In this document: piece after piece, positions 1-9,181 of the stretch | Position numbering within the stretch: position 1 is the first letter of the stretch | Layout of the letters: every line of letters begins with the position of its first letter | Assembly: GCA_012842935.1 (NCBI GenBank) | Contig: DUSC01000022.1 | Span: 1-64,000 of the forward strand | Source: Hyphomicrobiales bacterium | Lineage (GTDB): Bacteria; Pseudomonadota; Alphaproteobacteria; Rhizobiales; Rhizobiaceae | DNA length: 64,000 nt | Direction: 5' to 3' | Made by a program: the position numbers and the translations under genes | Notes under the pieces: generated by a model | What the model was told of the DNA's origin: nothing | Databases searched by the model: none | What the model saw: only the letters and a program-made list of their open reading frames with translations

Positions 1-1047
1 CTCGTACCCGAGCCGACGCCCCGCCGATCCGTTGCACCGGCCGCGCCGGCGATCCCCCCCACCGGGCGCGTGACGGTGGGCAGGGCCGTCGAGGCGAAGG
101 CCGCGGACGCTGCGCCGGCGGCGGAGCCACGCCGATCGTGGCTGCAGCGCCTCCGCGGCGGGCTGGCGCGGTCGTCACGCGAGCTGACCGGCTCGATCGC
201 CGGAGTCTTCACGAAGCGGAAACTCGACGAGGAAACCCTCGAGGAACTCGAGGATGTGCTTCTCCGCGCCGATCTCGGCATGGAGACGGCGATCCGCATC
301 ACCCAGGCGCTGGCGCAGGGACGTCACGGCCGCAACGTCTCCGACGAGGAAGTCCGGACGATCATGGCGCAGGAGATCGAGAAGGTATTGGCGCCCGTCG
401 CCGGACCGCTCGAACTCGATCTCTCGCACAAGCCTCACGTCATCCTCGTCGTCGGCGTGAACGGCACCGGCAAGACGACGACGATCGGCAAGCTCGCCGC
501 CAAGCTCGTCGCCGGGGGGCTGAAGGTGACGCTCGCCGCCGGCGACACGTTCCGCGCCGCGGCCATCGAGCAGCTGAAAATCTGGGGCGAACGCACCGGC
601 TCGCCGGTCGTCGCTTCGAAGCTCGGGGCCGATGCGGCCGGCCTCGCGCACGACGCCTACACGACGGCGCGCGCCGCGGGATCCGACGTGCTGATCATCG
701 ATACCGCCGGGCGACTGCAGAACAAGACCGAACTCATGGCGGAACTGGAGAAGATCGTCCGCGTGCTCGCCAAGCTCGATCCCGAGGCGCCGCACACCGT
801 CCTGCAGACCGTCGATGCCACGACGGGGCAGAACGCGCTGAACCAGGTCGAGATCTTCCGCAATGTCGCCGGTGTCAACGGGCTTGTCATGACCAAGCTC
901 GACGGCACGGCACGCGGTGGCATCCTCGTCGCCATCGCCGCCAAGCACCGGCTTCCGGTCTTTTTCATCGGCGTCGGCGAGCAGATCGACGACCTCGAAC
1001 CGTTCTCGGCGCGCGACTTCGCCCGGGCGATTGCTGGAGTGGCCTGA
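1..1047 (+). CDS. ftsY: Signal recognition particle receptor FtsY (5' end missing)
   Basis: FtsY is the membrane-associated SRP receptor GTPase that delivers ribosome-nascent-chain complexes to the SecYEG translocon. The frame is open back to base 1 without a stop, so the gene starts upstream of the window. A GTG at 70 is an internal candidate start but would remove part of the usual Ala/Pro-rich N-terminal region. Counting from that GTG, the helical N domain spans about 30-115, the P-loop GVNGTGKTTT about 129-138, DTAGR 211-215 and TKLDG 275-279, the standard NG-domain order of SRP GTPases. The stop is followed three bases later by the next gene, implying co-transcription. Family assignment is secure; only the true start is unknown. 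Confidence 0.97.
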   Translation, partial: LVPEPTPRRSVAPAAPAIPPTGRVTVGRAVEAKAADAAPAAEPRRSWLQRLRGGLARSSRELTGSIAGVFTKRKLDEETLEELEDVLLRADLGMETAIRITQALAQGRHGRNVSDEEVRTIMAQEIEKVLAPVAGPLELDLSHKPHVILVVGVNGTGKTTTIGKLAAKLVAGGLKVTLAAGDTFRAAAIEQLKIWGERTGSPVVASKLGADAAGLAHDAYTTARAAGSDVLIIDTAGRLQNKTELMAELEKIVRVLAKLDPEAPHTVLQTVDATTGQNALNQVEIFRNVAGVNGLVMTKLDGTARGGILVAIAAKHRLPVFFIGVGEQIDDLEPFSARDFARAIAGVA

Positions 1048-1050
1048 AAG

Positions 1051-1698
1051 ATGGGCGAACCGATCTTCGAACGCGACCCGTCCGATCCGAAGCGCAAGGA
1101 CATCAACCCCTTGCTCAAGCTCGCCCTCGAACTCGGGCCTCTGCTGGTCTTCTTCTTCGCCAATGCGCGCGGCGAGTGGCTGGTCGAGACGCTGCCCGCA
1201 CTCGGCATGTTCGGCGGGCCGATCTTCGTCGCCACTGCGCTCTTCATGCTGGCGACGGCCTTCGCACTGGCGGTATCCTGGATTCTCACCCGAACGCTGC
1301 CGATCATGCCGCTGGTGTCCGGCATCGTCGTCTTCGTCTTCGGTGCGCTGACGCTCTATCTTCATGACGACGTGTTCATCAAGATGAAGCCGACCATCGT
1401 CAACACGCTGTTCGGAGCGGTCCTGCTCGTCGGCCTGGCCTTCGGAAAGGCGTTGCTCGGCTATGTCTTCGACAGCGCCTTCCACCTCGATCCGCGAGGA
1501 TGGCGCGCGCTGACATTGCGCTGGGGCCTTTTCTTCCTGTTCCTCGCCGTGCTCAACGAACTGGTGTGGCGCAATTTTTCCACCGATACCTGGGTCGCCT
1601 TCAAGGTGTGGGGGATCATGCCGATAACCCTCGTCTTCACCGTCAGCCAGATGCCGCTGATCATGCGGCACTCGCTGGAGGACAACCGGCAGAAGTAG
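1051..1698 (+). CDS. yciB: Inner membrane-spanning protein YciB (septation protein A family)
   Basis: This 215-residue polytopic inner-membrane protein belongs to the YciB/IspZ/septation protein A family, which is linked to cell-envelope integrity and division; its biochemical activity is not established. After a charged N-terminus ending near KDINPLLK, five or six hydrophobic segments alternate with short loops (for example [13 protein letters not shown] at about 27-39). The C-terminal portion contains the family-like [20 protein letters not shown] stretch. It starts three bases after the ftsY stop, the arrangement usual in Rhizobiales, so it is probably translated from the ftsY message. Length matches the alphaproteobacterial family. 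Confidence 0.93.
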   Translation: MGEPIFERDPSDPKRKDINPLLKLALELGPLLVFFFANARGEWLVETLPALGMFGGPIFVATALFMLATAFALAVSWILTRTLPIMPLVSGIVVFVFGALTLYLHDDVFIKMKPTIVNTLFGAVLLVGLAFGKALLGYVFDSAFHLDPRGWRALTLRWGLFFLFLAVLNELVWRNFSTDTWVAFKVWGIMPITLVFTVSQMPLIMRHSLEDNRQK

Positions 1699-2114
1699 GC
1701 GCGCCTGCCGTCGCGACCGGGCGAACGCGCATGAGGCCCCGCGGCAGACCGAAACGACGGCTTGCCCCGCGATGAAGCGCCGGACCGTTTCGGCATGCCG
1801 GCGACGCGTCATCCGGCAGCCTCGCAACCGTCGGCGCCCCATGCGCCGGGAGCCGTACGGCGTCGCGGCATGATGTGCCCGATTCAGTGTCCGACCGGCG
1901 ATCCTCGTGAACGGAGCAACAGACGCCCCGAGGATCGCAGGCCCGGTTCCTCGATCGTCGGCCGCGTACCCGCGGGCTTCGCCGGGCCGGCGCCCGCGGC
2001 TGTCTCCGTCGCGCGACCGGATGCTTTCCGGATCGAGATACGCGCGAGACGGGCATGATCCGCCGCGAGGGAACGCGGGCGCCCTCTGCCGTCGGATCGG
2101 TGCACGAGTCGAGT
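1699..2114. other. Intergenic region, 416 bp, no supported gene
   Basis: This gap lies between the convergent yciB (+) and the BASS transporter (-). Several open frames cross it but their translations are Arg/Pro/Ala-rich, lack recognisable motifs and look like high-G+C shadows. I see no tRNA and no terminator with a clear T-tract. It may hold transcript ends of both genes or the remains of a lost gene. Confidence 0.5.
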
Positions 2115-2999
2115 TCAGGCGGCGACAGGAGCGGACGGCGAACCGCCACGCTTGATCACGTACACGACCGCCGCCGCCGTCACATAGGCGACAAGCCCAT
2201 AGATCGCGGGCGGAATCGCCATTTCGGGATTGTTGAGCAACGTCGGGCTCATGGCGATGGCGATGACCAGCGTCGAGTTGTGGATGCCGACTTCCATGCA
2301 GATCGCGATGGCTTGCCGCCGATCGAGCCGCATCAGACGTGGAACGCCGTAACCGATCGCCAGGCTGATCAGGTTGAACGCGAGCGCCGCGACTCCGATC
2401 ACCGGCCCCCAGGTCAACAACGTGTTCCATTCCTGGATCAGTGCGGCGACGACGATGCCGGCGAGGAACAGCGAGGACATGATCTTGACCGGTCGGTCGA
2501 GCGTGATCGCCAGCGCCGCATAGCTGTTGCGTACGATCATGCCGATCGTCACGGGGATCAGCACGAGAGCGAAGACCTGGAGTACCTTGTCGATCTGCAG
2601 CGGGATGACCTTGCCCTCGCCGTAGAAGAACAGCAGCGAGAGGTTGACGATTATCGGCAGCGTCGCGAGGGCCAGCACCGTATTGATGGTGGTCAGCGTT
2701 ATATTGAGCGCGACATCGCCCCCGGCGAGATGGCTGTAGAGATTGGCCGAGGATCCGCCCGGGCTTGCCGCCAGCAGCATCATTCCCACGGCGATCGCCG
2801 CCGGCAGGGCCGACACGTAGACGATCCCGAAGCAGATGACGGGAAGGATCAGGGCCTGGCAGACCAGCGCGACGACAATCGGTTTCGGTCGCGAAACGAC
2901 CCTGCGGAAATCGCCGACGGTCAGGGACAGCCCAAGACCCAGCATGATGACGACGAGCGCCATTGGCAACAGGATGCTGAATACCGCGCTCGACTGCAT
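2115..2999 (-). CDS. BASS-family (bile acid:sodium symporter-like) transporter
   Basis: The 294-residue product is a polytopic membrane protein of the bile acid:sodium symporter (SBF/BASS) family, whose members move organic anions or pyruvate-like acids with Na+. About nine to ten hydrophobic segments fill the chain. The family signature AASPGGSSANLYSHLAGGD is present at about residues 78-96, and EVGIHNSTLVIAIAM near 245 is the second conserved crossover region. I chose the ATG at 2999 (MQSSAV) over a TTG at 3017 because relatives begin at the MQSS stretch. Substrate cannot be inferred. No operon partner is visible; the next minus-strand gene upstream is ccmG. Confidence 0.9.
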   Translation of the reverse strand: MQSSAVFSILLPMALVVIMLGLGLSLTVGDFRRVVSRPKPIVVALVCQALILPVICFGIVYVSALPAAIAVGMMLLAASPGGSSANLYSHLAGGDVALNITLTTINTVLALATLPIIVNLSLLFFYGEGKVIPLQIDKVLQVFALVLIPVTIGMIVRNSYAALAITLDRPVKIMSSLFLAGIVVAALIQEWNTLLTWGPVIGVAALAFNLISLAIGYGVPRLMRLDRRQAIAICMEVGIHNSTLVIAIAMSPTLLNNPEMAIPPAIYGLVAYVTAAAVVYVIKRGGSPSAPVAA

Positions 3000-3117
3000 C
3001 CCGAAAACGCCCCTCAACCGAACAGGTCCCGCCCCCAGAATTTAGCCGATGGTGCGACGTTTACGAAGCGCCTTCGGAATGACGATGTTCTGGATCAGTA
3101 TGAATTGGAGCCCTGGT

Positions 3118-3702
3118 CTAATCCGCTGTGTCCGCGGCGAGCGCTCGTTCCACTTCCGGCATCAACAGGGTGCGCACCGATCCTTCGGTCAGGGGCCCGA
3201 CATGCTTGAACCGGATCGTGCCGTCCTTGCCGATGACGAAGGTCTCTGGCACGCCGTAGACGCCCCATTCGATCGCCGTGCGGCCCGCCGGATCGACGCC
3301 GACCGCACCGAACGGATTGCCGAGCTCACCGAGGAACCGCCGGGCATCGTCGGGTTCGTCCTTGTAGTTCAGGCCGGACAACGCGAACCGTTTGTCCTTG
3401 GCGAGCGCCAGCAGGACGGGGTGTTCCTCCCGGCACGGCGCGCACCAGGACGCGAAAATATTGAGCACGGTGACCTTGCCTGCGAATGCGGACGAATCGA
3501 GACCTGGCACCCCCAGCCCGGCGAGGGCGTCGAGAGCGGTCTTGGGCGCCGGCTGGCCGATCAGGGCCGACGGAACCACCGATCCGTCGCGCCCGGACAG
3601 CAACTGCAGCAGGAAAACGCCCGCCAGAAAGGCAAACACGGCGAGGGGCAGCAGACCGGCCAGCCGCCGAGTCCGCCGCGCCGTTTCGGTATTTTCGCTC
3701 AT
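3118..3702 (-). CDS. ccmG: Thiol:disulfide interchange protein CcmG/DsbE
   Basis: CcmG is a membrane-anchored periplasmic thioredoxin that keeps the CXXCH cysteines of apocytochrome c reduced for heme attachment. The 194-residue protein has an N-terminal signal-anchor (about residues 15-37, LLPLAVFAFLAGVFLLQLL). A thioredoxin fold follows with the catalytic WCAPC motif in NIFASWCAPCREEHP, and the cis-Pro region GVYGVPETFVI. The ATG at 3702 is chosen because it overlaps the ccmD stop as ATGA; an in-frame upstream extension to 3879 runs back through ccmD and is Arg-rich. It is the last gene of ccmABCDG. The partners ccmE, F and H are not in this window, as is common in Rhizobiales. Confidence 0.96.
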   Translation of the reverse strand: MSENTETARRTRRLAGLLPLAVFAFLAGVFLLQLLSGRDGSVVPSALIGQPAPKTALDALAGLGVPGLDSSAFAGKVTVLNIFASWCAPCREEHPVLLALAKDKRFALSGLNYKDEPDDARRFLGELGNPFGAVGVDPAGRTAIEWGVYGVPETFVIGKDGTIRFKHVGPLTEGSVRTLLMPEVERALAADTAD

Positions 3703-3872
3703 GCCGCCGTACCGGCGCGCTGGTCTGAACGACGGCGGATACCCTCCGCTTCCAGCTCCGCCAGCTCGCGTTTGCGCGCCGCCTGGTCGATGAGGATCCA
3801 GGCGACCAGGGCGCCGATAACCGCAACGGTGACGAGGTAGGCTGCCGCGACAAAGAAGGCGTGCTCGCTCAC
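3699..3872 (-). CDS. ccmD: Heme exporter protein CcmD
   Basis: CcmD is a tiny single-span membrane subunit that binds CcmC and helps release heme-loaded CcmE. This 57-residue ORF starts with GTG and has one transmembrane helix (FFVAAAYLVTVAVIGALVAW, about residues 6-25). A basic, helical tail rich in Arg and Glu follows (RKRELAELEAEGIRRR), the classical CcmD pattern. It overlaps ccmC upstream and ccmG downstream by four bases each, so translation is coupled. It is easily missed because a much longer reading frame runs through it. Confidence 0.93.
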   Translation of the reverse strand: MSEHAFFVAAAYLVTVAVIGALVAWILIDQAARKRELAELEAEGIRRRSDQRAGTAA

Positions 3873-4633
3873 CGGACACCTCCTTCGACCCGCCGTGCGG
3901 CGACGCGTCGCATCGCCGCGACTCGGCGGCGCCAGATCTCCGTTCGCATCGCGTCGAGATGCAGCGCGAAGAACAGGATCGTGAAGCCGAGCGCCATGAC
4001 CAGCAGGGGCCACAGGAGGCTCGGATGGATCGTCGGGCCGTCGAGCCGGAAGACCGAGGCGGGTTGGTGCAGGGTTGCCCACCAGTCGACCGAAAACTTG
4101 ATCACCGGAATGTTGAGAAAGCCGATCAGCACGATCACCGCCGCGGCGCGGGCCGAGCGCGCCGGATCGTCGAGTGCCCGCGTCAGCGCGATGATGCCGA
4201 GATAGAGAAGGAAGAGCACGAAAACCGAGGTCAGCCGACCGTCCCAGACCCACCAGGTGCCCCACATCGGCTTGCCCCAGATGGAGCCGGTAAGCAGCGC
4301 AAGCGCGGTGAAGGTGGCGCCGATCGGCGCGGCCGCCTTCACCGACACATCGGCCAGGGGGTGGCGCCAGACCAGCGTGCCGAGCGCCGAGACGGCCATC
4401 AGCGTATAGCACATCATCGACAGCCAGGCGAACGGCACATGGATGTACATGATCCGCACCGTGATGCCCTGCTGGTAGTCCTCGGGCGCGGCAAATGAAA
4501 GGTAGAGGCCGGTGGCGAGCACGATGATCGCCGTACCGTAGAGCCACGGCAGCACCCGGCCCGCCAGCGCGAGGAAGCGGGTCGGATTGGCGATATCGGT
4601 CCATCGCCCCGGCTGAAGGGTTGCGTCGCTCAT
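3869..4633 (-). CDS. ccmC: Heme exporter protein CcmC
   Basis: CcmC is the inner-membrane heme-handling protein that loads heme onto the chaperone CcmE during cytochrome c maturation. The 254-residue protein has six predicted transmembrane helices. It carries the diagnostic tryptophan-rich periplasmic motif WGTWWVWD at about residues 124-131, flanked by conserved histidines (YIHVPFAW near 63, and IHPSLLWPL near 207) expected to ligate heme. It lies 63 bases downstream of ccmB and overlaps ccmD. Family length and topology are normal. Confidence 0.97.
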   Translation of the reverse strand: MSDATLQPGRWTDIANPTRFLALAGRVLPWLYGTAIIVLATGLYLSFAAPEDYQQGITVRIMYIHVPFAWLSMMCYTLMAVSALGTLVWRHPLADVSVKAAAPIGATFTALALLTGSIWGKPMWGTWWVWDGRLTSVFVLFLLYLGIIALTRALDDPARSARAAAVIVLIGFLNIPVIKFSVDWWATLHQPASVFRLDGPTIHPSLLWPLLVMALGFTILFFALHLDAMRTEIWRRRVAAMRRVAARRVEGGVR

Positions 4634-4696
4634 CGCTCTTCCATAGTCCGGCGGCCTGCCGTCCGCAATTGATGCCGATCAAACCGGCGTGAACGT

Positions 4697-5362
4697 TCAG
4701 TCGGCCGCATAGCGCAGCGCGACCGCCGCCGCGAGCGGTCCGATCACCGCCATGAACAACGTCAGCGCGGCGAGAATGAGGAAGGGCGGCAGGAACGGGT
4801 CCGGCTCGTTGACCGCGGCATAACTCGCCGATACGCCGAAGATGAGCACCGGAATGGCGATCGGCAGGACGAGCACCGACACGAGCAGTCCGCCGCGCGG
4901 CAGTGCCACGGTTACCGAAGCGCCGGCCGCGCCGACGAAGGCGAGCGCCGGCGTACCGACGAGCAGCGTCAGCGTCGCCGCGCCGATGGCGACTGCATCC
5001 ATGTTCATGAGGAGACCGAACACCGGCGCTGCCACGACCAGCGGCAGCAACGCGACGAGCCAGTGGGCGACGCACTTGACGAACACTGTCGCCACCAGCA
5101 GGTGCGTATCGCGCGCGACGATCATCAGGTCGAGGGAACCGTCCTCGCGGTCGGCCTGGAACAGCCTGTCGAGACCGAGCAGACCGGCGAGCAGCGCACC
5201 GATCCACAACACGGCCGGCCCGAGCCGGGCGAGCAGGCTGATGTCTGGACCGACCGCGAACGGTATCGCCGATACCACGGCGAGGAAGAACAGGACGCCC
5301 GTCAAGGCCCCCCCGCCAGCGCGGATGCCGAGGCGGATCTCGCGGACAAGCAGGGCGAGCAT
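4697..5362 (-). CDS. ccmB: Heme exporter protein CcmB (ABC permease)
   Basis: CcmB is the membrane subunit of the CcmAB ABC transporter, which with CcmC and CcmD releases holo-CcmE in the cytochrome c maturation system I pathway. The 221-residue product has six hydrophobic segments, and the cytoplasmic loop FQADREDGSLDLMI at about residues 70-83 is the conserved CcmB region that contacts the ATPase. It starts within the ccmA stop (TGATG, one shared base), so the two are translationally coupled. A 63-bp spacer separates it from ccmC. Confidence 0.96.
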   Translation of the reverse strand: MLALLVREIRLGIRAGGGALTGVLFFLAVVSAIPFAVGPDISLLARLGPAVLWIGALLAGLLGLDRLFQADREDGSLDLMIVARDTHLLVATVFVKCVAHWLVALLPLVVAAPVFGLLMNMDAVAIGAATLTLLVGTPALAFVGAAGASVTVALPRGGLLVSVLVLPIAIPVLIFGVSASYAAVNEPDPFLPPFLILAALTLFMAVIGPLAAAVALRYAAD

Positions 5363-6027
5363 CAGAGCCCTCCGGGGGCCGTCGCGGCGCCGTCGAGAAC
5401 TTCAGCGTGTCCGCCATGCGTACGGCGGCCGCCCATTTCCAGCGTCTTCGCCCCGGAAAGTCCGAGCGGCAGATGCGTGGCGGCAACGATCATGCCGCCC
5501 GAGGCAAGGTGCTCATCCATCATTTCGGCGAATTGCGCTTCCGAGGCGCGGTCGAGGCCCGCCGTCGGCTCGTCGAGCAGCCAGAGCGGGCGCCGGCTGA
5601 CGAGCAGCCTCGCGATCGAAACCCGCCGTTTCTGGCCGGTGGAAAGATAGCCGAACGGCAGGTGTCCTGTTCCGGAAAGCCCGACTCTGTCCAGGGCCTC
5701 GATGACCGACGCACGATGGGATCCGTGGAAGGCGCGCCAGAAAGCGAGGTTCTCCGCAACCGTCAACGCCGGCTTCATCGCATTCAAATGGCCGAGATAG
5801 TGCGCCGAGCCGGCGAGCGTCGGCCAGTCCTCGCCGCCGCCTTCCCAGGCGATTCTGCCGCCCGCAGACGGCAGCAAGCCGGCCAGCACGCGCAGCAACG
5901 TCGACTTTCCCGCACCGTTGGGGCCGGTGATGACGAGGCTGCCGTGCGGGACGAGCAGGAACGAGATGCCGGAAAAGACCGGCTCGCCTCCCCGTTCGCC
6001 CGCCAGATCGACTACGGCCAGTTGCAT
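5362..6027 (-). CDS. ccmA: Heme exporter ATP-binding protein CcmA
   Basis: CcmA is the ATPase of the CcmAB complex in cytochrome c biogenesis. The ABC signatures are in order: Walker [10 protein letters not shown] (about 38-46), signature motif LSTGQKRR (about 131-138), Walker [10 protein letters not shown] (about 150-158) and the switch histidine in ATHLPL. At about 221 residues it is the usual short CcmA. I chose ATG 6027 (MQLAVV) because relatives begin just before DLAGERGG; ATGs at 6039 and 6075 are in-frame alternatives. It heads the ccmABCDG operon and is divergent from acnA, sharing a spacer with a putative Irr-type operator. Confidence 0.96.
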   Translation of the reverse strand: MQLAVVDLAGERGGEPVFSGISFLLVPHGSLVITGPNGAGKSTLLRVLAGLLPSAGGRIAWEGGGEDWPTLAGSAHYLGHLNAMKPALTVAENLAFWRAFHGSHRASVIEALDRVGLSGTGHLPFGYLSTGQKRRVSIARLLVSRRPLWLLDEPTAGLDRASEAQFAEMMDEHLASGGMIVAATHLPLGLSGAKTLEMGGRRTHGGHAEVLDGAATAPGGL

Positions 6028-6092
6028 TGCGCCCCACATCGAAAGTCTGATCGCCGCCTCTTCGCAGCGCAGCATTTATGCCAATTCACCGG

Positions 6093-6107
6093 CTAGAACT
6101 ATTCTAG
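6093..6107. promoter_or_regulatory. Candidate Irr (iron-control element) operator between ccmA and acnA
   Basis: A perfect 15-bp inverted repeat, CTAGAA-CTA-TTCTAG, lies in the divergent ccmA/acnA spacer. The core TAGAA-N3-TTCTA fits the alphaproteobacterial Irr/ICE box as I recall it (TTTAGAA-N3-TTCTAAA). A CTATAT sequence at 6115-6120 could be the acnA -10; the palindrome would then overlay the -35, as expected for repression. Aconitase is a known Irr target in Bradyrhizobium. Binding itself is inference. Confidence 0.55.
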
Positions 6108-6310
6108 GAATTTCTCTATATGCCACACAACCGTGCCAGCGGTCGGTACGGGAACGAACTTGCGCCGGACCAGCGCACCCCTTCGCCAGATGGTGGTGCC
6201 GCTCGGGAGCGGAAAGCGGAAATGGCCGTACCCGCACCTTTGCGCGTGATTCGAGCATGCCACAGGAGTCCGTTCCCGCTCAGGCTGAACAGACCAGGAT
6301 GGGATCGCTC

Positions 6311-9001
6311 GTGTCAAAATCAATCGACAGCTTCAATGCACGCCGGACGCTCAGGGTCGGCGATGCCGAATACGTCTACTTCGACCTGAAGGAAGCCGAG
6401 AAGAACGGCCTCGACGGCATCTCGCGCCTCCCCTACTCGATGAAGGTCCTGCTCGAGAATCTGCTGCGCAACGAGGACGGCCGCTCGGTTACCAGGGAAT
6501 CGATCACAGCGGTCGCCGAATGGCTCACCGACAAGGGCACCGCCGGCTGCGAGATCGCCTATCGGCCGGCCCGCGTGCTGATGCAGGACTTCACCGGGGT
6601 CCCCGCCGTGGTCGACCTCGCCGCCATGCGCGACGGCATCAAGGCCTTGGGCGGCGATCCGGAGAAGATCAACCCGCTGGTCCCGGTCGACCTCGTGATC
6701 GACCACTCGGTCATCGTCGACGAGTTCGGCTCGCCAATGGCCTTCGCCCGCAATGTCGAGCTCGAATACGAGCGCAACGAGGAACGCTACAAGTTCCTGA
6801 AGTGGGGCCAGCAGGCGTTCCGCAACTTCCGCGTGGTTCCGCCCGGCACCGGCATCTGCCACCAGGTCAACCTCGAGTATCTCGGCCAGGTCGTATGGAC
6901 CAACGACGAAGACGGCGAGACGGTGGCCTACCCGGACACCTGCGTCGGTACCGACTCCCATACCACGATGATCAACGGACTCGGCGTGCTCGGCTGGGGC
7001 GTCGGCGGCATCGAGGCGGAGGCCGCGATGCTCGGCCAGCCGGTGTCGATGCTCCTGCCCGAGGTGATCGGCTTCCGGCTCACCGGCCAGCTCAAGGAAG
7101 GCGTCACCGCGACCGACCTCGTGCTCACCGTCACCCAGATGCTGCGCAAGAAGGGCGTCGTCGGCAAGTTCGTCGAGTTCTTCGGTCCGGGCCTGTCCAA
7201 CATGACGCTCGCCGACCGTGCCACGATCGGCAACATGGCGCCGGAATACGGCGCGACCTGCGGATTCTTCCCGGTGGATGCCGAGACCATCCGCTATCTG
7301 ACCATGTCGGGGCGCTCCGAGAGCCGCATCGCGCTGGTCGAAGCCTACAGCAAGGCGCAGGGCATGTGGCGGGACGCCTCGTCCGCCGATCCGGTGTTCA
7401 CCGATACGCTCGAGCTCGACCTCGGCTCGGTCGTCCCCTCGATGGCCGGACCGAAGCGCCCCGAGGGTCGCGTACCCCTGGAAGGCATCGCCGCAGGCTT
7501 CGCCCGGGCGATGGAAACCGAGTACAAGAAAGCCGCCGAGATTTCGAAGCGTTATGCCGTCGAGGGAGCCGACCACGACCTCGGCCACGGCGACGTGGTG
7601 ATCGCGGCGATCACGTCGTGCACCAACACGTCCAACCCGTCGGTCTTGATCGGCGCCGGGCTGCTCGCACGCAACGCCAACCGGCTGGGCCTGAAGCAGA
7701 AGCCCTGGGTGAAGACCTCGCTCGCCCCCGGCAGCCAGGTGGTTGCCGAATATCTGGAAAAGTCCGGGCTGCAGAAGGAGCTCGACCGGATCGGCTTCAA
7801 TCTCGTCGGCTTCGGCTGCACGACCTGTATCGGCAACTCCGGCCCGCTGCCGGCGCCGATCTCCAGGACCATCAACGACAAGGGCCTGATCGCCGCCGCC
7901 GTGCTCTCCGGCAACCGCAACTTCGAGGGTCGCGTCTCGCCCGACGTGCAGGCAAACTACCTCGCCTCGCCGCCGCTGGTCGTCGCCTATGCGCTGGCCG
8001 GCACGGTGACCAGGGATCTAACGGCGGAACCGATCGGCGAGGACCGGGACGGCAAGCCTGTCTACCTGCGCGACATCTGGCCGACCAACCACGAGATCGA
8101 GCAGTTCATCGCCGAGAATGTCACCCGCGAACTTTTCGCCCGCAAGTATGCCGACGTGTTCAAGGGCGACGCGAACTGGCAGAAGGTCAAGGCACCGGCC
8201 GGCCAGACCTACGCCTGGGACGACAAGTCGACCTACGTGCAGAACCCGCCCTACTTCGTCGGCATGGGCCGCAAGCCCGCCGCAGTCGGCGACATAAAGG
8301 GCGCGCGCATCCTCGGCCTGTTCGGCGACAAGATCACGACCGACCACATCTCTCCGGCCGGCTCGATCAAGGCCGCGTCGCCGGCGGGCAAGTATCTCAT
8401 GGACCGTGGCGTCGGCGTCGCCGACTTCAACCAGTACGGCACGCGGCGCGGCAACCACGAGGTGATGATGCGCGGCACTTTCGCCAACATCCGCATCCGC
8501 AACCACATGCTGGGCGAGAACGGTCGCGAGGGCGGCTACACGATCCATTATCCGTCTAAGGAGGAAATGCCGATCTACGACGCGGCGATGAAGTATCGCG
8601 GCGAAGGCGTCCCGTTGGTCATCTTCGCCGGCGTCGAATACGGCAACGGCTCATCCCGCGACTGGGCAGCGAAGGGTACCAACCTCCTCGGTGTCCGCGC
8701 CGTCATCGCCCAGTCCTTCGAGCGCATCCATCGCTCGAACCTGGTGGGCATGGGCGTCATTCCCTTCGTCTTCGACGAGGGCACGTCGTGGGCATCCCTC
8801 GGCCTCAAGGGTGACGAAACTGTCACCATCGAAGGACTGGACTCGATTAAGCCGCGGCAGCGGATGACCGCCCGCATCACCTCTGCGGACGGATCGGTGA
8901 AGGAGGTCCCGATCCTCTGCCGGATCGATACGCTGGACGAACTCGACTACTTCAGGAACGGTGGCATCCTGCAGTACGTGCTGCGCGATCTGGCCGCCTG
9001 A
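6311..9001 (+). CDS. acnA: Aconitate hydratase A
   Basis: Aconitase interconverts citrate and isocitrate in the TCA cycle using a labile [4Fe-4S] cluster. The 896-residue protein is the IRP/AcnA type. Cluster-ligand cysteines are visible at residue 437 ([11 protein letters not shown]) and at 503 and 506 ([11 protein letters not shown]), positions that coincide with those of human IRP1. The C-terminal swivel domain carries [17 protein letters not shown] chose GTG 6311 because relatives begin at SKSxDSF and AGGATGGG sits just upstream; an ATG at 6299 and much longer in-frame extensions lack support. It is followed by a strong hairpin terminator. A putative Irr box upstream suggests repression under iron limitation. 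Confidence 0.97.
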   Translation: MSKSIDSFNARRTLRVGDAEYVYFDLKEAEKNGLDGISRLPYSMKVLLENLLRNEDGRSVTRESITAVAEWLTDKGTAGCEIAYRPARVLMQDFTGVPAVVDLAAMRDGIKALGGDPEKINPLVPVDLVIDHSVIVDEFGSPMAFARNVELEYERNEERYKFLKWGQQAFRNFRVVPPGTGICHQVNLEYLGQVVWTNDEDGETVAYPDTCVGTDSHTTMINGLGVLGWGVGGIEAEAAMLGQPVSMLLPEVIGFRLTGQLKEGVTATDLVLTVTQMLRKKGVVGKFVEFFGPGLSNMTLADRATIGNMAPEYGATCGFFPVDAETIRYLTMSGRSESRIALVEAYSKAQGMWRDASSADPVFTDTLELDLGSVVPSMAGPKRPEGRVPLEGIAAGFARAMETEYKKAAEISKRYAVEGADHDLGHGDVVIAAITSCTNTSNPSVLIGAGLLARNANRLGLKQKPWVKTSLAPGSQVVAEYLEKSGLQKELDRIGFNLVGFGCTTCIGNSGPLPAPISRTINDKGLIAAAVLSGNRNFEGRVSPDVQANYLASPPLVVAYALAGTVTRDLTAEPIGEDRDGKPVYLRDIWPTNHEIEQFIAENVTRELFARKYADVFKGDANWQKVKAPAGQTYAWDDKSTYVQNPPYFVGMGRKPAAVGDIKGARILGLFGDKITTDHISPAGSIKAASPAGKYLMDRGVGVADFNQYGTRRGNHEVMMRGTFANIRIRNHMLGENGREGGYTIHYPSKEEMPIYDAAMKYRGEGVPLVIFAGVEYGNGSSRDWAAKGTNLLGVRAVIAQSFERIHRSNLVGMGVIPFVFDEGTSWASLGLKGDETVTIEGLDSIKPRQRMTARITSADGSVKEVPILCRIDTLDELDYFRNGGILQYVLRDLAA

Positions 9002-9019
9002 GGGAGGGTCGACGGCATC

Positions 9020-9049
9020 GCCTCGCCGCCTCCGGGCGGCGAGGCTTTC
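9020..9049 (+). terminator. Rho-independent terminator of acnA
   Basis: A perfect 11-bp G+C-rich stem (GCCTCGCCGCC pairing with GGCGGCGAGGC) closes a TCCG tetraloop and is followed by TTT. It begins 19 bases after the acnA stop, an ideal position for intrinsic termination. Confidence 0.85.
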
Positions 9050-9181
9050 CGTCGCCGGAAGGCCCCGGCTCTTTGCCGGAGGATTCAATCTAACGTGACT
9101 TCCCCTTGATGGCCGCTTCTGCCATTTTCCGCTCCAACCGATAAGATTCCGGCCCATCCGTGGCCGCCGACTGGAAAGACA

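Noticed and set aside
175-2430. A 751-codon open frame on the minus strand
   Set aside because: It runs antisense to ftsY and yciB with no motif and basic, low-complexity translation; the sense genes are secure.
3699-5486. A 595-codon frame through ccmB/ccmC ending in ccmD
   Set aside because: Only its last 57 codons (ccmD) resemble a protein; the remainder is a shadow of ccmA-ccmC.
6520-8559. A 679-codon frame inside acnA
   Set aside because: It is the +2 frame of acnA, Arg/Gly/Pro-rich, with no independent start signal.
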